From Phoronis ovalis (Eukaryota > Phoronida > Phoronidae), in NCBI GenBank assembly GCA_028565635.1, contig JAOXYB010043937.1:1063-12335 (forward strand): a stretch of DNA of 11,273 nt, in the 5' to 3' direction. The notes beneath the pieces are model-generated. The model saw nothing but the letters and a program-made list of their open reading frames with translations, had not been told where the DNA came from and ran no database searches. A program made the position numbers and the translations under genes. The number at the start of each line of letters is the position of its first letter. The first letter of the stretch is position 1. Positions 1-7,658 of this stretch are shown here, in pieces.

Positions 1-110
1 AGTGTGTATCATCATGTCATGTCTGATATGTGTTAGTGTGTATCATCATGTCATGTCTGATATGTGTTAGTGTGTATCATCATGTCATGTCTGATATGTG
101 TTAGTGTGTA
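1..110. repeat. 34-bp minisatellite, about 3.2 copies, running in from the left edge
   Basis: Three identical 34-bp units start at 1, 35 and 69. A fourth starts at 103 (AGTGTGTA) and decays into a short GT-rich run (111-120). The unit contains the overlapping words ATCATCATGTCATGTC. The visible units show no differences, which points to recent expansion or homogenisation, and the array probably continues outside the window. No coding role is apparent. Confidence 0.97.
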
Positions 111-118
111 TTGTGTGT

Positions 119-847
119 GTGGTCTAGGAAGACACAATTATAGGGTGAGAAAGAGGTAGAGTGGAAAGGAGACGCAGAATAAGCAGGGGCAGATGCTAAA
201 CACGGCCGTCAGATGGGGGGGATGGTGCGTTGGGTGCGTTCCTTTTGAAATCGGAGGTACCTATATAATGTTAACGCAACCCCTTTTTAAGTAGTTACGC
301 GCCCCTTTATATGAATTGTGAGGAAAACACATAGTCTTAATATATTTGATATTTACCATAGCAGTACACTTCTCAAATTATTAGTCCTACGATTTGTTTT
401 CAACTGTTACTATGGCAGCAGGCCCCTTTTTATTTTTCGGAGAGCTTTTTTGCTTGTCAATTTTTTCAGGGAGCACGGAGACGTTTCAGCAACCTTAACT
501 GTGATAATCATCACACAGTGACTCTTCATATTTCGTATGTTTTGGCATTGTCCCTTGTGCATAAAGCTCTTCTAACTACCCTCCCTATGATTTTCGGCGA
601 CATCTGGCGAGATACTTGTTTTCTATGTTGAGTTTACTTCCAAGTTTTTAAAACATTTTTCATAAAAAAATGTGCATTTGAAAAATTCAATATACCACGT
701 TCTACAGTAGGTGGTGTCGCCATTTTCACTTTTAGACAGGTGCCTTGATGGAAATTACGTTTTTCCCAAAGTTATTGCGACATTTCGATTATTTGTACAC
801 TATGAGATCAACAGTAGCTTAATATTATGATATTTGAATTACACGAC
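119..847. other. Unassigned intergenic sequence, possible 3' flank of the minus-strand gene
   Basis: I see no convincing gene here. Three short words of the type CCCCTTTTTA or CCCCTTTATA recur near 281, 304 and 425. The plus strand has TTTATT at 429-434, which reads AATAAA on the minus strand. That is a possible polyadenylation signal for the zinc-finger gene, but it lies about 700 nt beyond the stop codon, so the link is weak. The 67-codon plus-strand frame at 318-521 has no exon-like borders. Confidence 0.5.
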
Positions 848-856
848 CTGCTCTTA

Positions 857-1008
857 TTACATTAGGTTTCCGAGTTATGCTCTTCCGTATATACAAAATA
901 CTGGTTTGTGATGCGGTAAAATGGCGTCAGAAAAATCTGAGTAACTGTCACAAGCCAGTATATATTTAGTACTTTATCGCGAGAGCATAACTCGGAAACC
1001 TACTGTAA
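857..1008. mobile_element. Fold-back (inverted-repeat) element, MITE-like
   Basis: The 27-nt arm at 857-883 and the arm at 982-1008 are reverse complements at 26 of 27 positions; the shared core is AGGTTTCCGAGTTATGCTCT. The complementarity continues inward less perfectly: CTGGTTTGTGA at 901-911 pairs with the complement of TCACAAGCCAG at 948-958. This leaves a loop of about 36 nt. The architecture fits a non-autonomous fold-back or MITE. No clear target-site duplication could be picked out by eye, so the true ends may lie slightly outside these coordinates. It sits just downstream of the stop codon of the minus-strand gene. Confidence 0.75.
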
Positions 1009-1029
1009 CAACAAGTGATTGTCTAGCAC

Positions 1030-1074
1030 AAGACGAATGCAATATTAAATTTAAATCCAAACTGTATTCGTCTT
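1030..1074. repeat. Short inverted repeat (12-bp stem)
   Basis: AAGACGAATGCA at 1030-1041 is the reverse complement of TGTATTCGTCTT at 1063-1074 except for one position. A 21-nt AT-rich loop separates the arms. It lies between the fold-back element and the stop codon of exon 4, so it would be in the 3' UTR if the transcript extends that far. Function is unknown. Confidence 0.6.
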
Positions 1075-1139
1075 TGAAGCTTAATCGGCCGGGACTGGCT
1101 GGGCGTAGATAGTTTAAGAGTATCTAAATAGAACGACAC

Positions 1140-1492
1140 TCAATAAAGCGCAAAGCCCCCCAACATCCGGTTTTTCACTAAATTAAAATCAATAACGTTA
1201 ACGCAAGTATGATAAATACAATGTGTTACCAGTGGAAGGACATCCAACGCGTCTCCGCGCAGTTCACCAATAGTACGTGGATTAGGTGTCTTCAGCAATT
1301 TTAACTGATCGCGTACAACCTCAAATAAACTATTCCACCTAGAATCGTAAATTCCACCAGCAGGCACGAGACCATATTTTATGCAGTATGGTTTCAAAAG
1401 TTTGAAAGCTTCCAACGCAGACTCTTCCTGCCAAGACCGATCCGCATATAACAGCTTTCCATTCACTGTTTCAGGGTGATCACAGGGGATAC
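1140..1492 (-). CDS. Exon 4 (last coding exon) of a C2H2 zinc-finger protein: unrecognised C-terminal domain
   Basis: A minus-strand reading frame ends at TGA (1142-1140). The frame is open upstream to an ATG at 1541. I place the exon border at 1492/1493 because the codons before it read as a typical acceptor: an AT/pyrimidine tract ending TTATTTATTCTAG, directly followed by GTATCCCC. Starting there, the exon enters in phase 1 (G|GT), exactly matching the phase in which exons 1 to 3 end. It adds 116 residues, beginning IPCDHPETVNGK. The middle part (RSWQEESALEAFKLLKPYC) looks helical, followed by a motif YDSRWNSLFEVV and a likely helical tail rich in Leu and Val. The segment has mixed codon use and a globular-looking composition with 4 Cys, and no obvious low complexity. 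I do not recognise the family and assign no function. Continuing past an internal donor instead of using this stop is possible but less simple. Confidence 0.72.
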
Positions 1493-2367
1493 CTAGAATA
1501 AATAATACACGTTTGGCTACTCTAATGATATCTACAAGCATTATTGTTTAAATAGTACACTATTTAACATTTCAGCTATTACGATGTGTAATTGTGAATG
1601 AACAAGATTCGGTGATACCGATCTCAAGTAAAGTCGTGCGTTAGCAGATTTAATTGGTATGTTGTGCCTGTATACAGTATTTTTTTCTGCATTGTGCACT
1701 CAATAATCCAACAATGACCCAGAAAGGTGGTCTTTTATATTTTAGAATGGGATAGTATAAGCAAATGAAAAGTGGATAATATATCGTTTTTCATTTTCTC
1801 TTATTTATGTTTTGAATATTGTGAGCCGTGTGAGCACTTTAGTTATGTGTTAGCATAAAAGTGATTGTAAACATTATAATTGCGTAATTCGATATATATG
1901 TGCGTATCGATTTCTGTACGTATATATTTGTGCATCAAACCATTTTTTATACTCAAGTACTGTCAGATATAGTCATCGGTGTTAACATATAGCGTTAATA
2001 TTTCTAAGCCAGTCATAAGTCGCCATTCAAACAAAGTGAGTTTCAGGATATCAGAACTGCTAATACACTAATAAAAGGGGAATACGTCACTCTTTGTATA
2101 CACTGACGCAATCATTCAATGCACAAAATAAACGATGTACTACTGATTAAACACGTTCATACGAGATATACACAAGTTGTGGTTTTCCGTCATAGTTAGG
2201 ATTTTGCAAAATATTTTATAAGTATTTTATATTTGCATCAATGGAGTCATTATTCTGTAAACACTTACTTATGTGTAGTATTTACGGAAATAATGATTAC
2301 GTCATATACATGGCCGAAGTTAAGTAAAATTTGCCTTTTTTGATGAAGAAACACACAATTATTATAC
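1493..2367 (-). other. Intron 3 of the zinc-finger gene
   Basis: This 875-nt AT-rich stretch lies between the donor after exon 3 (ACCAG|GTATAA, 2368/2367) and the acceptor before exon 4 (TTTATTCTAG|G, 1493/1492). Nothing coding is supported inside it. The apparent Met-initiated start at 1541 lies in its last 50 nt and overlaps the acceptor tract, so it is more likely intronic. A half-CRE (TTACGTCA, 2297-2304) is present but isolated. Confidence 0.65.
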
Positions 2368-2400
2368 CTGGTATCGGCTTTGACGGTCTCCGTTCTGATG
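2368..2400 (-). CDS. Exon 3 (33-nt micro-exon) of the zinc-finger gene: basic proline-rich linker
   Basis: The minus strand reads CGCTTTTTACAG|CATCAGAACGG ... CCGATACCAG|GTATAA. A strong pyrimidine tract and CAG acceptor are followed 33 nt later by a CAG|GTA donor. In phase 1 the exon adds a split codon (G|CA, Ala) and then SERRPSKPIP, and ends with the first base of the next codon. The phase matches both the end of exon 2 and the start of exon 4, and the 33-nt length keeps the frame if the exon is skipped. A second AG six bases into the exon (CATCAG) could serve as an alternative acceptor and would remove two residues. The peptide is basic and proline-rich, so it probably acts as a flexible linker between finger and C-terminal domain. 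The call rests on splice-site quality and phase, because the exon is too short for coding statistics. Confidence 0.68.
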
Positions 2401-2569
2401 CTGTAAAAAGCGAAAGAAAAATGATAATGTAAAGTTATGCCTATTAAATTCATCAGTTTCTAGTTCTTGGCTAAGTCCATACTACAATGCAACCGCGTGA
2501 TCACTATTTTAGAAAATGAATAATTTCAAAATCGTAAAATGCAACGAGTTTATTTCTCTTTGTTATTAC

Positions 2570-2650
2570 TTTTCAGTTGAGTGTTGTACTGTACTATATG
2601 TTCAAAATACGCATCGACTACGGTGCCGTGACCAGATTTTGATACGGCGC
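2570..2650 (-). CDS. Candidate optional (cassette) exon of the zinc-finger gene, 81 nt
   Basis: The minus strand contains an open stretch of 46 codons (about 2697-2560 before flanking stops), with balanced composition unlike the AT-rich surroundings. If the exon is taken from the acceptor GTCTTTTAG|GCGCC to the donor CTGAAAA|GTAATA, its length is 81 nt. It then enters and leaves in phase 1, so it can be inserted between exons 2 and 3 without shifting the frame. It would add G, then AVSKSGHGTVVDAYFEHIV and a short polar tail. A better-looking acceptor (GTTCTGTTTACAG, ending at 2670) lies 20 nt upstream, but it would bring in a phase conflict with exon 2 and an early stop (TT GTT TAG). The donor is only moderate. 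I cannot recognise the peptide. Confidence 0.4.
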
Positions 2651-2839
2651 CTAAAAGACGCCTAAACAACTGTAAACAGAACAGAGGACCAGCCAGTCAG
2701 AGCACGACTAACTTTACATTTGTGCCACGTGAGTTCAATTAATATGTTATAAATAATCTGATTGGACTACAAAAAGGGCATAACAAAAATGTGACGCTAC
2801 TAATGATTATATTGTTTCCAAATAGTATTTTGTTTAACC

Positions 2840-3483
2840 CTGTAGATGCCGAATTTTGCACCGTGTTTGGATCCTTTTCACTATTGTAGGATTTACATAC
2901 ACAAGTTCACAACAACATAACCCGTTGCCATGGACATGATTTTTATTTAATAGAAATTGTTTTATATCTTTATTTTTTTAAAAATGAATGATTAAGTTAA
3001 AATGGTTACAACTGCTAAACATGCATTTCAAGCGTTTTAGTAGCGTTTTAACATTTGGAATACTTGCTACAGGGTTGTATCCCGTGAATCTGGTATAACT
3101 GTACTTGGGAGTTACTCGGAATGACTGCAATATCACAAATAAAAGCACAAAGATAAGTCTGGTTTAAGATAAACATAGTTGTTATCTTCTTTATAAGATT
3201 AAAGTACATTATAGGGAATTTCAAAATTTAAAATTTGTGAAATGTCGGTGTGATTCTAAGGATGTATGCGGTACCTTCCATACCATGAGTAATGTGCGGT
3301 GATTTTCTGTTACTGTCTCTCCCTTCACAAACAGAGACTAACATCCCTTATCTTACCTGGGGTACTACATCCGGAAGAACACAATTATTAAGTACTCACC
3401 TTTGTTGAATTACAGGGACGCAATAATGAGTATCATATTATTTTTTACATTACATCCACATGAATGGTATGAATTATGGCGCT
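2840..3483 (-). mobile_element. Dispersed repeat, copy 1 (minus orientation)
   Basis: The reverse complement of this stretch aligns along most of its length with 6146-6700. Shared words include CATACCATTCATGTGGATGT, AACAAAGGTGAGTACTTA, CAGGTAAGAT, TCTCTGTTTGTGAAGG (TCTCCGTTTGTGAAGG in copy 2), GTTAAAACGCTACTAAAA and AAAAGGATCCAA. By eye about four of five aligned bases agree. The edge at 3483 is sharp, lying next to a GATA microsatellite; the other edge is fuzzy. Relative to copy 2, this copy carries about 150 extra bases (roughly 3107-3255). Neither copy keeps a shared open frame, so this is an old non-coding or decayed transposable element, family unknown. Confidence 0.8.
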
Positions 3484-3547
3484 AGATAGATAGATAGATA
3501 AAGAGAATCTTCGTAGTTAATAGAGCATACATATATATATATATATA
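3484..3547. repeat. (GATA)n and (AT)n microsatellites
   Basis: TAGATAGATAGATAGATA (3484-3500) abuts the sharp edge of repeat copy 1. About 30 nt later comes an alternating AT run, ACATATATATATATATATATA (about 3528-3547). A microsatellite at the end of a dispersed repeat is common for retroposons, so the GATA run may be the element's tail. The second copy has no such tail at its corresponding end. Confidence 0.9.
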
Positions 3548-3775
3548 GGTCATATAGCAAATACCATTATACTGTATTTATCAGGATTGGAGAGATTGCG
3601 TGTAAGTTGCTGGAATAAATATTACATGCACAGATACAGGTAAGCAATAGTTCAAATCGAAAGCAAACTTTTGTGCATTTTTGCAAAAGATGAAATTTAA
3701 ATAATTTTCTCTAATACCTGTTCTGACTTCTTTTCTGACCGCACATTTGCAATATCCTGTTACTTGTCCAACTTT

Positions 3776-3812
3776 CCCCCACGACTCCCCGTGCCCCCCC
3801 CCCCGACCCCCC
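3776..3812 (-). other. G-quadruplex-capable tract on the minus strand (i-motif on plus)
   Basis: Four runs of C occur in 37 nt: 5 C (3776-3780), 4 C (3787-3790), 11 C (3794-3804) and 6 C (3807-3812). The spacers are 6, 3 and 2 nt. On the minus strand this gives four G-runs of at least 4 with short loops, matching the standard intramolecular G4 pattern. The minus strand is the sense strand of the zinc-finger gene, so the motif would also be present in its pre-mRNA intron. Long C-runs are also prone to sequencing-length error. Confidence 0.8.
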
Positions 3813-5175
3813 GTGTACCGATATTTTGATTATCTCCCACATAAAGCAAATCGTTTATTAACACAGCAGTCATTATTTCAAATGCCATGGTTTTAGCTAA
3901 CCAGCATTCATTCATAATTCAGACACAGTAGTATCATATATAACGATGCGTTTTCATTCATCACCTGAAACAAAGCGCTGGATATTTCAAAAATATCCCC
4001 ATGGGCTTAGTGTTTTTTCAGGACCAGATGATAAAACTCAAGAATTCCGATACATAATATGAGGTTGGACCCAGGGCGTGTACTTGGCCAATTTAAAGTA
4101 CAATGGTAAGGACCAGGACTCAAAACCTTGTATCCGTTACAAGCCAGCTATGGCAAAACATATCCCTGTGTCAAAAAACATGGCTATAAACATACACCTT
4201 TAGTAACATCCATGGCAAAGAACATGAAAATGCCACACTAAATAGGGACTATGAAAAGCCTAATCCCATATATAGGCGCATGACGACATGTATGTATAAC
4301 CATTTTAGATGACAGTGCCCCCGGGTTGGACACAGTTATGTTAGCTGAATGAAATCCGTTCAAGTACCTAGCCTGTCATTTCTAGCAATATCCTAGTGAC
4401 AAGTGCACTGAGCTGCAATCGGGGACATACTGTGTAGATTTAAGATTCAGTTTTACTTTCAAGGTGTGGTCAGGGTTACACGTCGGAATTTATTATAGAC
4501 ATTCTCCGTAGGTCTGAATTAATCCGTAATTTCCGATAAAGCTAGATGTGTTCAGTCTCTATGGCGACCTATCTGATATACGGAGTAAATTATAACACTT
4601 GAATACTCACATAAACTACAAACAGCTGGGAAACTATCGGCAAAAATTTTCCGCAATAAAAATACAATTTATAGCTAATGCAATGCAAATCAGTGTTATT
4701 AAAATAATAATAATAAATTAATTACATTTATAGAACGCTAACTGACTAGCAAATCTCATAACTGCAAATATACATAAACTTTAAGCATAACTCTCTTAAA
4801 GACACGTCACAAAAGTTATTGAACTTTCTAAAGTCACGTGAACACTTTTTTTTTAGAGCAGGCACGAGAAAACATTTGGCGTTTCTTGAAAAAAACTTAA
4901 TGTTACTTTGAAAATCTTCTTCCACCAAGTTTTCTGGATTGAAGTGACAAAAATGTTCAGGCCAATTTTCAGATTTTTAAGAATGCCATACCAAGATAGA
5001 AGCAGCACTATTAATTATAGACCTGGGCGTCTTTTCGCCGGAAAATTTAATAATAACGAATATTTGACTGGTCATGTCACAAGATTCATAATTGTGCCAA
5101 AAATTAAGTCTGTCCGTTAAGCCGTTATACCGACACATTAATTAATTGTAATTGTAATAATGATTTGAAAAGCGG

Positions 5176-5277
5176 TGTGACGTCACATACATTTTAAATC
5201 CGCACATCTCTCGAACGGAACCGGAAGAATTAAAACTGTTTGTATATATAAGCTAGGATGCTGGGTAAGTGGTCATT
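5176..5277 (+). promoter_or_regulatory. Promoter-like cluster: CRE, ETS-like site, TATA box, initiator
   Basis: The palindrome TGTGACGTCACA (5176-5187) contains a full cAMP-response element, TGACGTCA. An ETS-type CCGGAAG follows at 5220-5227, then TATATATAAG at 5243-5252. An initiator-like TCATTA lies near 5272, about 30 nt after the TATA box, which is the usual spacing for RNA polymerase II. A plus-strand transcript from here would reach only short frames: one from the ATG at 5347 has 41 codons ending at TAG (5468-5470). The order and spacing are promoter-like, but each motif alone is common by chance in AT-rich DNA. Confidence 0.35.
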
Positions 5278-5802
5278 AAGTAAGAAGGCACGTATTCGGG
5301 GATAACAGGAGTTCCGTGGAGGCAAGAATGTGTCAGCTTTCCCCATGCATTTGATTGCATTTGAGTCTCTGATTCCTCACATGAATAGCAAAAAAGGACT
5401 TTTAGCTGACAGGTTTTTTCCAGCTTCTGATGTCGACAGCTTTGATCATTTTAGAATTATTATAAAGTAGTTTAGCAAAACGGTTATTTACAAGTTAGTC
5501 ATAGCAACTACTTGTGGTATCGTTTAAGCCTTACAATTTGGACCCTTAGTTATTCCTGTAGGATGCACTTTGTGATCTTAGTGATGTGTCAAAAAACGTT
5601 AACTAAATTTCATATGTTGCATGTAATCTAAAAATGCGTCTTCACATAAAAAGATTTCCAAAAAGATTTCAAAGGTATTCCTCCCAAAAGTGGCACTGCA
5701 TCAGTTGGTTAGAACCTCTTTAATCCTTTACCCTTTAAACCAAGTGACAATGTATCGGAAGTACTTTAACATCTTCTAATTAAATGAAAATAATCATTTT
5801 GC

Positions 5803-5982
5803 ATGAAAGACGTCCGTGTTACGGAATGTTCAACCTTTCCGGGTTTGTGGTGCCATCTAGCAAAGTGCATAAAGGTCATCTCCCCTGAACGCGCACGTGT
5901 TAAAGCTAAACGCCTTGCTGTTTATTGGAAGTGCAGACTAAAGTGTGCTGGGAAATACTTTGTCAGTGGCTTGTCCTGTTGA
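5803..5982 (+). CDS. Possible small ORF, 59 codons, unrecognised
   Basis: An ATG at 5803 opens a frame ending at TGA (5980-5982), with an in-frame stop 12 nt upstream. The stretch is visibly richer in G+C than its surroundings. It encodes a small basic peptide (MKDVRVTECSTFPGLW at the start, VKAKRLAVYWKCRLKC later) with six Cys. There is no signal-peptide-like start and no obvious splice borders. It lies in intron 2 on the opposite strand, about 530 nt after the promoter-like cluster. A frame of this length is expected by chance in several kb, so this is recorded as a candidate only. Confidence 0.15.
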   Translation: MKDVRVTECSTFPGLWCHLAKCIKVISPERARVKAKRLAVYWKCRLKCAGKYFVSGLSC

Positions 5983-6145
5983 GCCAGATAAATGCATTCG
6001 TATGGATAACTGTATGAGGACATGTTTAGATACAGCGACAGTTTCAGAAACTGTATCTGTTGTATGCACGTCGAACTGAATATAGCAATTTTTGGTTTAA
6101 TCCAGTGTGGATTTGCATTGGATTATGCTTGATTAGCAGGAGTTT

Positions 6146-6700
6146 GCGCCCTAAGTCATACCATTCATGTGGATGTAACGTAACAAATAATATAATGCTC
6201 ATTCTTGCGTCCTTGAAATTCTACAAAGGTGAGTACTTATAACAATTGAGTTTATCTGGATGTAACATCCCAGGTAAGATGAGGGATTTTAATCTCCGTT
6301 TGTGAAGGGGGATACAGTAACATAACAAATTACCGCAAATTACTCATAGTATGGATATGGTACTGCATAATTCCTAAGTGCAGTTGTAGATACAAGGGAG
6401 ACAACTCTGCAACAAGTATTCCAACTGTTAAAACGCTACTAAAATGCATGTTTAGCGGTTGTTAACCATTTTAGATCGAATTTAATCTTAATTGTGTAAG
6501 TTGTCACAAAAGCAAGGTAACAAAGCAAAGTATATACATAAAATCGATTTCCATGGCAATGGATTATGATTTGATTTTTATTTTTTAAATTTTTATTATA
6601 ACTTATGTAGGTAAAGCCTACAATATTGAAAAGGATCCAATCACTTTCGGTGCAAAGTTAAACTCCATAACGAGATATTTTATTAAATGCGTTACAAATA
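6146..6700 (+). mobile_element. Dispersed repeat, copy 2 (plus orientation)
   Basis: This copy starts at GCGCC(6147) and matches the reverse complement of 2840-3483 through most of its length. It lacks about 150 bases present in copy 1, at the point after CCTAAG (6373-6378). Homology fades around 6700, with faint similarity perhaps to 6740. It carries the same two donor-like motifs as copy 1 (AAAGGTGAGTA near 6226, CCAGGTAAGAT near 6270). The plus-strand frame at 6060-6242 runs into the copy but is interrupted by a stop in the homologous part of copy 1, so it is not a conserved protein. Confidence 0.8.
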
Positions 6701-6966
6701 GCATTTAGAGAATTCGTTTAATGTAGTAATGATCTCTAATTTATATTTGCAATTTATAATCCCAGTAAGTCAAATAAGACCTGTGATCATTATATTAGTA
6801 TGTCTAACAAGATGAAACAGTTATTAATATAATTTTGGATTGTTAATCATTTAGATAAAACTGTAAACTCGGCTATTCCCAGTTTGTCATCCAAAAATAA
6901 AACGTTTCTATAATTTGAATCATATCGCCAAAATCATGTTCATGGGTCACGTACAGCAGAAGTTAC

Positions 6967-7056
6967 CTTGATGTGTATCTCTTACGTGATCATCAAGTTG
7001 CCACTCGTCATCGAACACTTCTGAACAATCAGAGACATCACAAGGGTAGTGTTCAC
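6967..7056 (-). CDS. Exon 2 of the zinc-finger gene: one complete C2H2 zinc finger
   Basis: The minus strand reads TATTTTATTTACATCAG|GTGAACACTACC ... ACACATCAAG|GTAACT, a 90-nt exon with good acceptor and donor. In phase 1 it gives a split Gly, then EHYPCDVSDC, SEVFDDEWQL, DDHVRDTHQ. This is a textbook C2H2 finger: Y-P-C-x4-C-x3-F-x5-L-x2-H-x4-H. The zinc ligands are C20, C25, H38 and H43 of the joined protein, with hydrophobic core residues F29 and L35. C2H2 fingers bind Zn2+ and usually contact DNA, RNA or protein. The positions that normally read DNA (-1, 2, 3, 6) are Asp, Trp, Gln and Asp, and the finger has nine acidic residues, which suggests protein binding rather than base reading (inference). 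Exon 2 is symmetric in phase, so skipping it would delete the finger without a frameshift. Confidence 0.87.
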
Positions 7057-7455
7057 CTGATGTAAATAAAATATGAAAGAAATACAGTTAGATGATGTGA
7101 TGTTAAAATGCCTTGAAAAATAAAATTTATATTGGTCCCTTTTTCATAATCAAGAATTGTCAGGACATAAAATTCACTATTTAGCGTGTATCAACGACTA
7201 ATATACGAAATATTGTGTTCAATCTCCGTATTTCATTTCTGTCATCTAGATTAATTGTTTGAGTTAGCAGCAAATAGTTGTATCCTTTACTTGCTAAGAT
7301 CAAGTTGCTAGCAGAACAAATGTGGTTTGTGAATACTGTAAAACCAGTGTAAAATCCCAGATTAAATTTAAAAAAACTGTTTATTTTTGAATACCCTATC
7401 AAGTAGTTATAGTCAAATTAAATATTTGTGGAGGAATACGGCAACGCTTAAGTCA

Positions 7456-7483
7456 TTTCTATATTGCTTGTGCAATGTAGAAA
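7456..7483. repeat. Tight hairpin, 12-bp stem with 4-nt loop
   Basis: TTTCTATATTGC (7456-7467) and GCAATGTAGAAA (7472-7483) are complementary at 11 of 12 positions, and the twelfth is a G-U pair in plus-strand RNA. The loop is TTGT. The stem is too short for a microRNA precursor, and no T-run suggests a terminator use. Confidence 0.6.
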
Positions 7484-7637
7484 GGAGTTTTTCCGATAAA
7501 CACTGTTATATTATAGTGAATATTATACGAACAAATTAGAGTCCAATGATAGCTATGCAAATATGTTGTGACCATCATTGTTATTCACGCCCTCAAAGAC
7601 ATGAGGTATTTATAAAATGTGCATATAACTTTCCAGT

Positions 7638-7658
7638 AGTATTCAATATGTGAATACT
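7638..7658. repeat. Perfect 8-bp inverted repeat
   Basis: AGTATTCA (7638-7645) and TGAATACT (7651-7658) are exact reverse complements around ATATG. It lies within intron 1. Short AT-rich stems like this arise often by chance. Confidence 0.4.

Larger units (their letters stand above)
2401..6966 (-). other. Intron 2 of the zinc-finger gene (4.6 kb, repeat-rich)
   Basis: The donor is CATCAAG|GTAACT at 6967/6966 and the acceptor is TTTTTACAG|C at 2401/2400. The intron holds an optional exon candidate (2570-2650), two opposite copies of one dispersed repeat, GATA and AT microsatellites, a C-rich tract and a CRE/TATA cluster. Between about 3815 and 5170, and between about 5470 and 5800, I see nothing beyond short stray frames and single motifs such as the E-box TCACGTGA at 4834-4841. 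Around 5649-5672 a 12-bp unit, AAAAAGATTTCC, is repeated in tandem with one change. Confidence 0.6.

Noticed and set aside
1493-1541. The first 16 codons of the 133-codon minus-strand frame as a true protein start
   Set aside because: They overlap a pyrimidine-rich tract ending in CTAG at the exact place where a phase-1 acceptor fits exon 3, and a stop codon lies 9 nt upstream of the Met. I treat them as intron. An alternative single-exon product remains possible.
2265-2453. 62-codon minus-strand frame over exon 3
   Set aside because: It uses a different frame from the micro-exon and runs through its splice sites. It is a shadow frame.
3640-3660. tRNA or tRNA-derived SINE promoter (GTTCAAATCGA resembles a B box)
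   Set aside because: No matching A box at the right distance upstream and no cloverleaf could be drawn. No other tRNA or rRNA signature was found.
3718-3756. 39-nt minus-strand pseudo-exon (AACAG|GTATTA donor, GTAACAG acceptor)
   Set aside because: It fits phase 1 and is stop-free, but the acceptor is preceded by purines and lacks a pyrimidine tract, so spliceosomal use is unlikely.
3964-3976. Good acceptor-like site GCTTTGTTTCAG on the minus strand
   Set aside because: The sequence after it has a stop in the needed phase 1 and no usable donor nearby.
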